A stretch of 64,000 bases of DNA from Amblyornis subalaris (Eukaryota > Chordata > Aves > Passeriformes > Ptilonorhynchidae): NCBI GenBank assembly GCA_018881555.1, contig JACAXG010000070.1, positions 744,001 to 808,000 of the forward strand, given 5' to 3'. Position numbers and translations under genes: made by a program. The notes below the pieces were generated by a model. That model searched no databases. It was not told where the DNA came from and saw only the letters and a list, made by a program, of their open reading frames with translations. How positions within the stretch are numbered: the first letter of the stretch is position 1; each line of letters starts with the position of its first letter. Shown in pieces: positions 1 through 14,600 of the stretch.

Positions 1-2510
1 GAGTGCTAGAGACTGTCCCCTGTAGTGCCCTCTCATTTCAACACTCTAATTTGCCTGGAAAGCCTTTAAAAGGGACTGCCTTGAAAATTTAACTCTGCAG
101 AGCATCTCTGTTGCCACACTGACACACACTGCTAGCCAGAATTTTGTGGGAAGCAAAGTAAAGAAGCACTGCTGTGAACTAAAGGGGCTGTATTGGTAAT
201 AGAACATGAAAGCAGAGATGTCAACACAAAATGATACAAAGCCTAATAACAATACATTGTGCAATTAACATACAGAAACATTCCCTTCAGCAAGGCTTTC
301 CTCACCTCCCCTTCCCAACATAATCCCTCAGCAGNGAAGCAAGTGGCATGGTGGCTCATGCTTGCCTTCTTGAAGGGAGATTCAGAATCAAGGTTCAGTG
401 CATCAAAAATCAAAATAAAAGCAAATTAAAATGAGGAACTAGAGACAACTGAGTAAACAAAGTATCCATTCACAAAAGCTAGCCTGCAGACTGATTAAAT
501 TTTTTTGTACCCTCCGAGGCCTACACTCACTCTCCTAGTGTACTTCCTAGCCACTCTTGCGTCTGCCAGCCCACAGGAGTCAAAGCCCTGAGCTGAGGAC
601 ACAACACTTGGCGAAGGAGCCTGGCAGAGGGAGCAGCGTGTGTTGCTGCCACTGGAACAGCCTCAAAGCAGTCCACAGAGGTCCTCAGAACTCCAATTAC
701 TGATTGGTTTAAAAAGCCAACTGTACACAGGCCTGGACACCACAGAGTTGGAGGTACTTTACTGCCCACTGGGAGAGATTCCTCCTCATCCCTCGTGGAA
801 GTGCTTTTGCCAAGATAAAGCTACGTCTTGTTTAGGGGGAAGAGCCACCATTTCTTTCATACNTTTTACTGACATTTGAGAGCAGACAGGGTCTACAGAT
901 CAGCTAGAGGAGGATGCATTAATAGCCTACAGTCCTTCAACTGCTTCAACAGACCTATGATTTAAGTGAAAATTTCTATGTTTTGCTGCACAGGCTTGTT
1001 CAAATCTTCATATGGATATGGAGAAAAAGAAACCATCTAAACAACTGCTATAGATTCTAGAACTATAGCTTTCCTTAAGGCACAGTTCAGACAACCCCTA
1101 CATCAGTTTTCTCCCTACTGCCAATCTGTGTTTAAAAACAAGCCAAAAACAAACAAAAAAAGGGGGGGGCGGCAATGAGCAATCTTGCTGCTTGTCCAAA
1201 AGCATTCAACTATGCGTTACCTTCTGATTTATGTGGAAGACTTGGCAAAGTGCCATAGAAGCCAGAAGTGAAGGTATAACATGCAACAGAAGCCAACTTT
1301 GAGCCTGGCACAGAAGCGCATGGAGAAGTCTTGACACAAATGCCATGCTGAGTTCCCCAGCTCTGTGCCTTCACCCCAGATGCATTCCAGAGCCAAATGA
1401 GATACAGAGGATTTCAAAGCCACTCTGACATTTAAAAAGGAAAGTCTGCTAACCTTTNCAGTGGGCACAGTCAGGGGACAGGATTTCTTCTGATCAACCA
1501 ACATGGTCAAAGTCAAGGTATCTTTTTACTGAAGCCCTGGGTCTTTTTAACTAATTTAGACATTCCTATCATTTCTTCCAAAGACTCCAGCATCCTAGCC
1601 TTCCTGTATCTTCCCTCCCACATCCACTTTCCTCCCTGAAGGTTTAGGTAATAATGTCGAGTACCAACAATCAAAGCACCTTGGTCTTAGAAGTACCATG
1701 AAGTACATACACCAACCATGGTACATTTTCACAAACTAACCCCAGGCTGCTGGCTTGGGATCAGTCACTAACCAGGAGAGGGGAAATCCTTGTCACAGCA
1801 GCTTCTAGAGGTCTGAGAAAGCCCTGGCACAGAGCACAGCAGTTCTGTGCCAGGAACTCTGCTCATCACCTGCATTGGCCTTTGTCCAACAGGATACCAT
1901 CACATNAGAATTGCCAGTGGCTGAGTGCTTTGATGAACAGAAGCATTGGAGACACCAACAAGAACATATAACTTTTGTCCCACAGCTCGCCAAAGAGTTA
2001 ACACCCTCCACTGGAGAGTTTAGCCTTTGACAAGGCCAAGGAGACAGCTGCCAGGAACGATGCAGGGCTGCTTCAATGTGCTGTTGCCCAGCTCTGCCAT
2101 CAAAACATCTCTGCTCCTTCCCACACTGCAAGAGAAGCAGAAGCCTGGAGAGTTCTCGTACACACAGAGCTCCACAAACCTTGCTGAATGTTTGAACAGG
2201 AGCAAAGCAAGCTGCCAGCCCCTTGGCCTCATGCATGCAGTAGGTCAGGACAAAAGGGCATTAGGCCTCGGCTCCAGGAGTCACCTTGGGTACTCCAGCA
2301 GCAGGTGCTACCTGGGCTGTACTGTTATATACACTACCAGGGTAAAGCCTTATCCTGTGCCTTTTGCATACCACCCTCTGGTTCGATCATCTCCAGGGAA
2401 TCAGGCCTGGAGAATACCAGGGTAGAAGTTGTGGAGCCTCCCCAGTCTCATCAGTCCCTGAAGAATCCAAGCTGGGCTCAGTCCCTCCCTGCACCCTCAA
2501 GAGAGCAGGG
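1..2510. other. CMTR1 3' UTR and downstream sequence, no other gene seen
   Basis: This stretch lies just past the CMTR1 stop codon on the minus strand, so at least its right part should be 3' UTR. I found no canonical AATAAA or ATTAAA on the minus strand here, so the transcript end is not placed. The open frames are short, lack splice context and resemble no protein I know. No CR1 or LTR sequence was recognised. Confidence 0.5.
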
Positions 2511-2643
2511 TTAGGGGTAGTGTGCTTGGATGAAAGACAGGACAGTCTCCTTTGATAGCTTCTCTGGATCTTGTCTTTTCTGAGAGTCGTGCACTTTGAC
2601 ACCTTCCCCCCATTCCCAGAAGAGGCGGCTGTAGTGGCAGACA
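2511..2643 (-). other. CMTR1: CMTR1 terminal coding exon
   Basis: This exon is easy to miss because it is short and other frames here are also open. The acceptor is a pyrimidine tract ending CCCACAG, just above 2643. The frame carried over (CA plus T) gives His, then [20 protein letters not shown] and on to SFIQAHYP and TAA at 2511-2513. The human C-terminus is closely similar (CYYGRLFWEWGDG, then SFIQMHRA, from memory). The exon closes the reading frame at 832 codons including the stop. Confidence 0.93.
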
Positions 2644-5600
2644 CTGTGGGCAGAGAGGAGGGCAAGATTAGTTTGGCAGTGGAGGGAAAGGAAAACACTT
2701 CCATCCTAGCCAGAGAGAGCTGCCCTTGCTATGGGAGCCACACAGAGATACTCAAACAGGTGCCTTAGAAAAGAGCAGTGCATCCATTCATTCACCTTAC
2801 AAACTACAGCCCTCAAAGTACAGCAACTGCCAAGCTGAAGAGATTTCCATGGAAACAAAAGTCTTCATTCTAGCTTCACTCAAATTCAGTTCAGTATTTG
2901 CTGGAAGGAGTCAGGTCACTAGGGGAAAAACCTACCTCCCCCCAAGTTTTTCAGAGGATGAAACTGTCACTGCAGGCAATGGAAAGACCTTCATGAAGAA
3001 TTTTAAAAGTCTGCCAGGAGCAGCAACCTAATCACTCATCTACTGTAATCAGTAATAACTGTCCTATGGAGCTCTGCAAACAAACAGCACTTCCCACTGT
3101 ACAAAAGCAGCTAGTATCATTCCCTCTTTCCCCTTGTGTGAAATAACAGAGCTCTGCTTGGCTGCTGCGTGTTCTGGTCCTACAATGCCATCTCCCACTC
3201 CATCCATCAAGCACAGCTCTCCCTCACTACATCAACATAGTCCCAGCCATAATGAAATCAGAGCTGCTAATTACTGCCAACACAGCAGCCTTTAGTTTTG
3301 TACAATTACTGACACTTAATATTCATAGCTTATTTAGTGCTTNTGTTCTAACAAAGCAGTACTAGCACAGTGACAAGAGCACATGTCAGTGGCTAATTAT
3401 AGACATATTAGTACTCACTAACCACAACACATCCCTTCTGGAGTCCCACACAAGCACTCCCACCACCTCCTCAGCCACTCCTGCAGGTTTCATGCTGGCC
3501 TATTTCAGAGTATATAGGCAGAACTAACCTCATCCTGACATGCAGCAAAAAAGCATCATGTGCCTCTCTTTTTAAGCCTGTTCTGCCATTCACCACATTA
3601 AGGAAAGCTCACNAATTCTTGAAAGCACTGCTCTAAGATAGGTAAGGAGATTCAAAGTGAGAAAATGAGGAACCCTATTTCATATCAAGTTCTTGCTCAG
3701 AGGCACAGTCCTGGGTAATGGTGGTAGAAGGCATCTCTTGAGACTACCTGAGGGCAGGGTGTGCAGAACATCTCTACCTAGGAGCCCTGAGATGTCAGAC
3801 TCAGGATTTGCTGTACTTAAGTAATGGCCTTAGCCTAGTATACTCAGTAGATACAGATGGTTTTCAGCAGCCACAGTGTTAACGACTGTCCAGTGACAAG
3901 CCACTCCATCCTTTCCCAAGGAGCTGCTGCTTTTCTCTCTCACTCTCTCTTTACAAAAAGCTCCCAGCTTCCCACAGCTTATTCCAGAGCCTGGGCTAAA
4001 TGAACTGGGATTTGCTTTTAAATTAGCAACTTCCAACCAAACATGTTAAAATACAGAGATGCAGCAAAACTACACTTGCTGGGCTCAATTTCTACTTCTC
4101 TGTGTGCAGGAGGTTCAGTAACTTGTACTCTGCTGCAGACAGTGGAACAAAGTCGTGAGATGTTTGTTATTCATAGTCGTTAATTGCAAAATTCATGATT
4201 CCGCATCAGCAGTTTCCTGAAAGTCTGAGAAGGTGCCAGCTCCTGCAGCACACCCTGCTGGTGACCAGCTGCGCTTGCACTGCAAACAACTGCAAGGACA
4301 CAGCACTCCTGAGCTCCCTTCCAAATACCCAGGCACACACACACTCGCAGACAGATACTCTTCCATAGCCCCAGCTCTGGCTTATACTCACTGAAAGGGT
4401 GCAATGGCTTCAGGAAGGAGGTTGTATGTTGCTACATTGGTCATTTTGTTGAAGAAGAATTTCTTCTTGAAGTTTTTGCTGTATGCCATTGTCCAGGGAT
4501 CTAACAAAAGGGTCACAGAGATCAGACAGAAAATAAAAAGGGGGAAAATCACAGCAGAAATACACATACAGTGCAAGTAGGGAGGAGAAATCTACAAGAA
4601 TAATTGTGATCCTTCCATTACTCTTTTTCCTTCCCCCAAGATGAGCAGCCTTCCCCAAGCTCTTCTCTTTTCACTGAGAAAAATCCCTTCTCCCTACATT
4701 TAAAAGTTGACATTCCAAACAGGGTACTTCCATGTACTATTACTCTAGAAAACATCTTGATGAAAAATTATTCTCTCATTAAAAAATAAGGTAATCAGTC
4801 ATGTAAATGAACGGAATTACCCACACAATAGCTAACCAACCCACAACAGAAAAACCTATCATATAAATACCCTAACTTTATCCAAATCCAAGCTACCCTC
4901 ATTACATGCAAACAGTTAATCTGTAGCCATTGGAATATTGGCATTAATTTTTTACCAAGTTACAGTGTGAGCAAGCCTGGTCAATTACTTTTTACTTGGA
5001 GAGACAAAGAAAAGTTGAGTAAGAGCGGGGACTCTCTCTTCCTACCATTCATAGTTCGTACGATGTACAGTCCTGTGGGCACAAAGTGCCGGTCATCTCG
5101 GCCAGTGTAGGACAGCCGGGGCATTCCCCCTGAACTCTTGATGACTTTCATCTCTAACCTAAATGTTGAGAGAAGGCAGTGATAGAGATTGTTTCTTCCT
5201 TTACCATGCTCTTGCACGCATCACACCACCTGCACACCTCCAGAGTGTCACAGAGAGAACTGACAGCACTGCACAGGAAGGACTAAATCATCACATCCGG
5301 CAGAGTTCGGTTTCTTGCCTTTCCCCACAGGGCAAGAGAAACCTGTCAGACCTGTCTAGATCTGCAAGTTGAGTGTTGCAGTGAAAAATCTGTGATGATC
5401 TACCATAATTAATCCAAATGAGGTTCCAATTTCAGGTGTGAATTCTTGATCTTTCAAGCCACTGAGAATCCACTGATACTTCTGCATACAAACTCAAACA
5501 CTGTTGCTGCTCCAGCTGTTGCAAAGTGCATTGGTCACATCTATGGCATCAGAATGCAGCAGAATGATGCTCTGAGTCAGCAGCATCTCAGAAACAGCAG

Positions 5601-8600
5601 CCAGCAGCTGAACGAGCTCCAACAGCTCTTTCTCCATGCCTCCTGTAGCACAGATCAGCACATCCCTCCCGTTCCTGTGCACCAGGGACTGATAACCTCA
5701 GCGGCCTCTGATGTTTTATTTACACCAATCGCTTACCTCACAAAAATCTTCTCCATTTCCTCCAATCTGTATACTTCCTTCACTCTGGGAGGAAAAGACA
5801 AAAACATTATTTCAAAGAAGTTTAAACTGTGCTTTTTTTCTGCCCAGCTACAGAGAGCAACCAAATAGTTGATTTTAGACAGCACGAACTAGTCAGGNAC
5901 GATTGAGGTTCACCCTTCTCCTCAATCTTATACTTCAGTGCATAATTTTTCCTGGCTTGAGAAAACCTGACACCTGCATGCTCATGGTTGGATTGCTGTA
6001 AGCCAGCATACAAGCATCCTTGCTGCTAAGGAAGCTGTGCATTTTTAACTCAGGTTTAGTATACAGAACAGTAAAAACAGTGAAAGTCATGTGCTTTTGT
6101 TTTCCCATCAGATAAATTCACCAAGGTCAGTCCCAGGCAGGTTCTGGCCTCAGCATGCTGGCCTCACAGTAAAATTAAACAACCTTATCTTCACCATTAT
6201 TATCCTCAGAGATGCCACAAACTTGTTAGTTACCCTGAAGTAAAAAGAGCTTCTTTTTTTTTTTTCATCAGTAAAGGTAATTTTGAGTCATCATTCTATC
6301 ATTATATCAAACTGAGTTGGTTGTTCTGAGACACAGAAAAACAATCAGTAAGTTTAAAAAGCACTGCTTCTGATCTGACACCCCAACCACACACTTCCCA
6401 TGTACCGCTACAAGCATCAGGCTTCAAAGAGNACAGTAGGAACAATTTAACACCTTTCCACAAGAGCAGCAAATGACCCGCCTGCAATCCATTTCCCCAC
6501 CTCTCCTCCTTACTTCACCTTCAGCCTTCCCCAACACTTTGGGCTCCTCCAATTATTACAACTGTCTGTCACTAGGCTGAGATTCCACTCATTATCTTTC
6601 ATTAAGCCACCAAGGAGAACATCCTCTTTCCCTTCCTCCAGATTCTTTCATAATATTGCTGCACTTCTAGCTTTTGAATGAGAANCTGTTTTGTCCACAA
6701 TACCTATCTGATGCCCTCACAGTGGTGCTCTTATGCTCCACTGCAATAGAATTAATGACATGGAAGGCCAGGAGACAACCAAAGCTGAAGCCCTTTGTCA
6801 GGAACTTTCTTGGGGTTGTAACTAAAGTCTTGTCCTCGTAGATGCTGGTGAGTACCNCACTTACTAACAGTCAGAATCACTGTGCTGCTGCTGACCCTTC
6901 AGGGCAGAGAAGGACACAGAATTCTTTGTAATGATTAAGNTAACTGGGTGCCAGACTTGCTATCACACTTATTTGAAATCAGCACCAGCCAATCCACCTA
7001 TGATGAAAATGTGACTGTTTGACATGTGAAAGGAGGGCACAACTTCTCCACTAACAATATTTACCTTAAATATTTAAAGAGCTTTTAGCCTCTTTCCAAA
7101 GAAAATAACAGAATTAATTTCACCTTGAGATTTAACTCCCCTTCAGCTCCTCCAACACACTAATACCAAAGCTCCCTAGGCTGAGGGAAGGAAGCATCAC
7201 TCACCTGATGGGGTTCATATCTGGCCGGCTGGGTTTAGAAACAGCTTTAACAAACTTCTCCGCCAGCCGAATCCTGAATGGACATGGAAAGAGAACCCAG
7301 CAATTTATCGAGGACTTTGGCACAGTAGGTAGGTAAGAGTTTCAGCAGAATAACTGATTAGACACCTCAGTACATGCAGACTGCCTCCACTGCTAGCCAA
7401 ATGGGCCTAGCAAGACTTTATTTCACCCCACCCTCCCAATTCAGTGCCCAGTAATACTGGCTATTAGCCATTAGGAATGAGTCTCCATAGCTTACTCTAC
7501 AAGCCCACATGCTATTGAACACTGATATATTTATCAGGATAGCAGAACTAGTAAAGATATGTTCCTGAGGAAGGAAACAGAGGGGCTTGCTCCTTCTCCC
7601 TCAGCCAGTTATCAGCTGTGCTCATTTATATTCCCAGAATGGTCAGTTTACCCCATCTCTGCCTGGCTCACCCCACACTAAGAAAGAAGCTAGACCTGCC
7701 CTCATACACAGAGAAGATACAGTTGGAAAATGTTGTACGTACTTCGCTTCAGAGAAGCTTCATTCACAGTTCATCTTTTTAGCAGTGTTTCAGCTGAATG
7801 CACTTGTCTCCCTGTGCTCAGCATTCTGCGTTTTGTCTGAACACTGTTTCCCAGTCACTCCTACTCATGTAGAAGAAAAAAAACTTCTCCAGACCGTACA
7901 TACCTCTGGTTGAAATGCTGTGTTCGAACGTCATTGCCATTCAGCACCAAGACATCAAGGATGTGGATGGCACTGATCTTTCGCTGGGCTTTCCCCTAAG
8001 GAGGGCAATACAGAGATATACTATTCAGACTGTTGATATTTCAGCTTTCATTTACAGCCCGTTTTTTGACAGGACATCACTCTCTTCAAGCATGAAAGTG
8101 ACTTTCCAGATATTAGATGCACACAAATTCCTTGCTGCCCATTCTACGCTAATATGCCATCCTCCAAGAACTGGAGTATCTCAAATACCCAGTTCTGTCT
8201 TAGGGGAGGGAGAGAGGGCAGGACCACAGCTGCCATCACCAGCTCTCTGTCCTTATCGTACCACAGCACAAAGCCCAGGGCACTACAGTATCCTCATCTG
8301 AGGTGCAAGAGGGCAGGCAAACTCCCAGGCAGCTGGGATTTTTCACCTTACACTGTGAATATACCACAAGGATCTTCTCTCCACAGCCTGCNATTACTGC
8401 TGAGCAGTTATGTACCCAAAGAGCCACAGACACATGAAGTCACGGTGGCAATGTCATCTGCAGTTCCACATCAGATAGCAACACATCAGGTCCCAAGTGT
8501 TTTCAAAACCATGTTAAAAGCTCATATCTCTAGGACTGGACAGAAAGAAGGAACTTAATCCAAAACAGTTACTCTAAAGATCATATACAAAAAAAAAATT

Positions 8601-11600
8601 TGGACCTGGCCCAGATGTANCACTTATTCTACAGCATCTTACAGAGATTAGGTGGAACTGCTCTTTGTATTTGTAGCAACTTGGTAAGGGAGAGAGCAGG
8701 CTCCTACCTCTCCTTTCAGTTCATGCACTATCTCCACAGAGAGAAGAGTATCTCGTGGCAGCTCAGTTTTCAAATCCAGCTTTGTCCAGCGATCTGACTG
8801 GCGACCGCCCCAGGTGTANATCTGTGATTTCTGTACATAAAGGCAGAGTCATATTCAGGCAAAGATTCATGAGGGGAGGGGTGGAGGAGAGACCTCTAAC
8901 TGCAGAGCAACCCTAAGAGAATCTTTTTGTCCTAGGCTGTCACAGGCAGTTTCTTTGTCATAAGTTTTAAGGAAAAACCTTAACCTCTACAGCAAAGGAA
9001 CAAAAACACCGATTCTAATCTGCCAGTGACTTTTCACACCCACACACAGAACCAGAAATAGAACACCTTTAAAAGAACAGTAAAGATAATCAGAGATACT
9101 AGCAGGAGTGCAGGTCTCTGTGTAGGCTGAGATTACAAAAACAGGGTTAATTAGTGTGAAAAGCAGTGACATCAGGAGAAAGAAACACAAATAACTAGCA
9201 GTCTCAGGGACTGCTGATGGGGATTCTTTAAAGACAGGAGAGGATGGGATGAAACTGCAAGGCAGAATAGTAGCTTTGAAATGAATCAAGAAAACTCCCA
9301 GATTGTTCTTAGCACTTACCCCTAACCCCAAGAGGAACTTCTGCTCACTTCCAGACACCATACACCGGTAATCTAACACCTGGCGGATTTTCTCCAATGT
9401 GCTGGAGTTCAGAGGAGTGGGTTTGTAACTGAAGGTATCAATGTCTGTGCCCTAAAGAGAAAAGTATGGAAAAGGCAAGATAGACACAATGCATCAACAG
9501 GCAGGTAAACACAAATTCTACATGAAACAATAATCCAGGACTAGCTTCTTCACCTTTTAATTCCAATGTGAAAAAAAGTTGTGTTTGTATGAAAGGACTC
9601 TAGGCAAAGCCTCACCTGGATCAGCTCAAAGAACTTGGACTTGGGATCTGAAGATGAAGGAGCAACACGAGCTTGATCAGGAATCTGAAAACAAATCCAA
9701 ACAATTGATATTGAGTGTTATTCTTTGGCACATTCATAGGAANGTTTCTGGTTTCAATATATGACAGAACATCCTGTCCCTGAAACTCCCGATGAAGAAG
9801 TCATGTCACGTGGCAAATGAAACGTCTCACACGCTTTGCAAATTTAATGTAGGCATACCACATCTCACAGAAACCAAGAGGCAACTCNAGAAAGATTTAG
9901 TCTAAACCTTTGATTTCATGCATGTTGATGAAATACCCTTTCATCAAAGACACACAATTAGCCTATGAAACAGACTGCCATATCTATGGCCCGAGTGCAG
10001 TCAAAAGCTCAGGAAACAGAAACTGCAAACTCGTAAAACAAGACCTTTTAGAGAGCTCTCCTACTTGGGATCTAGGTGCTGAATTCACTTTGTGTCCAAT
10101 GAAATATTCTCAACTGCAAAGAAGCCTGCTCAGTTAAACCATAGACAATAAAATCGAGGACATCCTGTTTGATTACATACACAGCTTGAAACAGTCTCTG
10201 ACTTTCCCACAAGGAAAGGTATTAAACCCCTGTCTAGCAAGTCCTATCTGTACTGCAGCTCCACTCTTGTTTCATTACAGCAAGGACACCTTCACAATGT
10301 CCCTGCTTGATACCTTACTTACCCCCCACAGCTGGAGACACTCCTTTCGGATTTCAGCCTGCCGTGGTTCAATCAGTGTTCTAAAGGAAAGACAGGAGAC
10401 TGTTAAGATGGTGAAGCCTCCTTGATCCTACAGCATTATATATCCCAGCCCTATAANATTTGGATCTTTCAGCATCTGGCTTGGGAACAACAAACATGAA
10501 CTGCTCTGCAACAGNTTGTACAAAAGAGGATGCTGCCTTTCCTCCCCACCCTCCAGTCCCCGTGTTTAGCTTTGTTTCCTGATCTGCACTACTGACCAGC
10601 AGCCACCACTCTGTTCCATGAAAGTACCACTAGGTATAAATATTTTCAAAAAGCTATGTATTAGTACAAACTTATGCTAATCTCCAATAGCTGGGTACAC
10701 AGCCGTACTTAATAAGAAGAGTGAAGACTTGATGAAGGCCATACAAAAAACAGTGTCAATGTTAGGATTAACTCTAAGACAATTCCTAACTACCAAGCTC
10801 ACCCAACCCTCTACCATGTATTATCTCTGAATAACACCTGACCAGAAAAGTCATGTCAGGGAAACATTGCAATGGCTTTAGTTTTATGCAAGAAATTAAC
10901 ATCACAAGCTTTGGGTAATTCTAGGCCTGTAACTTAGATGCTTTGAACTGCCCCCAGAAAAATGAACAGCTATGAACCACACTCAACTTGGATGGTTACT
11001 GTGGAATTGAATATACCAGCTGTGACTTACTTTTCTTACATTCCAGCTACGAAGCAAGCTCACTTATGGTAACTGGAAATCATGCAATGCATGGGAACCC
11101 TTCTCAACAAGGGTGATAACAGACCATCAATTTTCAGGACTCCTCCAGCCACCCACATGTCTCTGCAAATAACTCATGCAGAGACATAAACTGAGCTACC
11201 TAAAAGCACTATGCACTTTCCTGACTCCAAAGACCAAGACAAGTACCAGCTCAAATCAAGAATGTATTAAAGAAGAGCAAAGCAATTCCTTAATAGTAGG
11301 TTAATTCAGTCCTCACCAAAAGCCGGAGGAATATACTCACGTGTCTTGAACAAAGGCACGAATTTTGGCTAGTGCCTTTATCTGAACTTTGCAGTGGCTA
11401 AAATAGAAGAAAAGTTTCAGTCAGGGAGCAAATTAATCACCACCAAGATTGTTCTGCTGTTCAAAACAACAAAGAGTGCTGGGACAACAGGGGGAAGCCA
11501 GTCTAACTCGCAGAACAGTGAGGGATCTTTGCCAACATGATTCAAACTGATAGGAAGATCACTGGAACGAATTAGGCAGTGCTTTCCTTTCTTTTCTACA

Positions 11601-14600
11601 CAATACTCAGAGGCCAAACAGTCACCAACAGTAATACAGCATTTCTGTCTGCACAGAGTGCCTCTGCTCTGCTCAGCCTCTCAGTGAACAAAAGCAGAGC
11701 AGTGTGGCAGCATCAACAAGTACCTCCATGAGTGCAGGAAGCTAAACTGAAAGCCATGCTAAGTTATTCTGCCTACAGCCAGAAGCCCTCATCACCCATA
11801 ATCACTCACTTTTCATTGGACTGGACAATATAATTGTAGAAATCCTGGTTGTCTTTGATCACATTCAATGGGACAATAAGGTTCACATCCACATCAGAAT
11901 TGCGCAGCTGGTTGAGCCTGATGTTCACTGAGAAGAGGTAATCCCGCACATCATCGATCCCTGACTTCAGGCCTTTGCACACCACATACCTGCAGAGCAA
12001 GGCAGAGAGATCAGGTGTGTTCAGTTCTTTCACACTGCCAACTTTTCTGCCACACTCCCGCTATAAGGACAGTTTCCCAAATACCAGTAAGTTTTGTCCT
12101 GAATATCCCTAGGAAGATGCAATGTCACCCATCACTAAGTCATCATACATTTTCTATGCTCTGGAAAGACAGGGAAATGCAACCCTATGTAAACCCTTCA
12201 CAGATCTCCCTTAAGTAGTAAATCAATGCTGCTAAACTTGACAGGTACAATGAAAACACACACAATATCACAGAATCATAGAATGGTTTGGGTTGTAAAG
12301 GACCTTAAAGATCATCTAGTTCCAACCCCCCTGCCATGGGTAGGGGCACATTCCACTAGACCAGGTTGCTCAGAAGCCCTTATCCAACCTGGCCTTGACC
12401 GTCCAGGGAGGGGGCATCCACAGCTTCTCTGAGCAACCTGTTCCAGGGCCTTAGCACCCTCACAGTAAAGAGGTTCCTTCTAATACATAACCTAAACCTA
12501 CTCTCTTTTAGTTTGAATCCATTCCCCCTTCTCCAGTCACTATATGTCCTTGGCAAAAGTCCCTCTCCATCTTTCTTGTAGGCTCCCTTCAAGTACTGGA
12601 AGGCCCCAATTAGGTCACCCCTAAGCCTTCTCTTTTCCAGGCTGAACAATCCCAATTCTCTCAGCCTTTCCNCATAGGAAAGGTGCTCCATCCTTATAAC
12701 CATGTTGGTGTTCCTCCTCTGGACTTGCTCCAAAAGGTCCAAGTGCTTCCTGTGCTGGAACCCAAGAGCTGGATGCAGCACTCCAGGTGGGGTCTCACCA
12801 GACCAGAGCAGAGGGGGAGAATCTCCCCCTTCACCCTGCTGGCCACACTGCTTTGGATGCAGCCCAGGATCCAACTGGCTTCTGGGCTGGAAGCACAAAG
12901 TGCCGGCTCATGTCCAGCCTCTCATATATGCTCTGGCTCCAATGAAACTGAGGCTGTTTCATGCAAAACAGGATTTGTTATATATCCACTTCCACAACTT
13001 CCTCCCCGTAAGGGCACTTTGGCAAATACCATCTTTACCTTGCCCATAATTTGCTAAACATCTAAAATGTTTCCTCTTCCAAGACTGCTGCTAACTGAGG
13101 CAGGTCACAAAGCTTCCTCTAGGCTTACCCACATCCATCTATCACTGTATTAGAGGACAGGTTTTCTTTAGTAGTCCTCCATGCTCAAGCATCTCACCTC
13201 TCTGAGTTAGCAGGGCGGCTCGTCACAGGTTTAAAGATGCAAACTCTCTCAAAGCAGCAATACAGCAGATAAACAAGTCCCACACTGAATGGAGTAAACA
13301 GGTCAAAGGTTTTGCAGACAAAATGTCCTCCTGGAAAAGAGAGGAAGTACACCAATGCCAGCAGATTATAAGGAAACAACGAGATACCAGGCACTTCAAT
13401 TCTTCAGCAGAACAGTACTTCAGTAACAGTATTTTTGTACAATTAAACAGCATCTAGAACACATTTATGAAGTGGGCCAGCAAGGCTTCATGAAACATCT
13501 TCCCCATGTCTCTGCAGCAAAGAGAGAAAAGCACTCCCTTGACCAGAATCTAATCAGTATGTAGGCTGTGTCACAAGCAAACCTTCTGTCTACACCCTAT
13601 CCTTCCCTTGCAGGCCCAAACTGTGTCTTATGGCATGGCAGCATGCTATCCCAAAGCCTCCATGGAAGAGGAGGCCTGTTATATGCAATAAGGAACCTCA
13701 GGCTGGAGGAGAAGACTAACAAATGTTACCTAAACAAAATAACTTGCCATCTAGAGAGAAAAGAGTCTATGTTGCCCCTCACCTTTAAACAAGATTCCCA
13801 ATTTCCCCAAGCAAAAATCAGGCAGTTTCTACCATCTACCCAGACAGGAAAGACTTAAAGAAGGCTGCCCCTTATATCACATTTGAGACTACTGCTAAGT
13901 AGATCACTGCCTCAGGTTCTTCTAAACATAGGGCACAAGATAAAAATTATCTTCCTGTTACCATTTGTCTCATATATCAGTGCCAAAGGCTAAACTCGGT
14001 GGAAGAGAAGAGCCATCAAAATCAAATACAGCTGTAATGTCCACCATTTAGCAAAAAATGAGGTACAGCTTAGACAGGGTGAGGCATCATTTGTTCTGAT
14101 CACTCAGAAAAGCCTTTAGAAGTTAGAGGAACGGATGAACTCGATAAAGACCACTCTCTGTTCCAATCAGCTGGAATATTCAGACAGCTGATCCAGCTAG
14201 TGCCATTAAACTCAAATATACTGTCCAGTTATCACACTAGATGACCTTGCCCCAAGACAGCTACATAACCCAACAAATTAAGTGGTTTCAATTAATGCAT
14301 TTTACCTCATGCTTTTAATTAAAAGCAAAATAAACATAGATTATCTTATTTTTCTGACCAGTTATCTTAGCTTTGTGACAACCATCTCAGGATTTATGCA
14401 TACACATTCAATTCTGTGCAACTTAGCCTCACGGCAAAGCAGACTTCAAGGTATGTTAAAAACTGTACAGCAACATTCCACTGTGCCACCCACACCTTAG
14501 AGGAGGAAGATTAATGGGCAAAACATACCTGTCCGGACAATGGACAGTGCTGTAAGAAACTGGCAAAGCATGAGTTGTTTGCTTAGGATTTCTTGCAGAT

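Noticed and set aside
12380..12898. 172-codon minus-strand frame as a host gene
   Set aside because: Its text is the C-terminal part of CR1 ORF2, and the DNA has the CR1 3' end next to it, so it is a LINE remnant.
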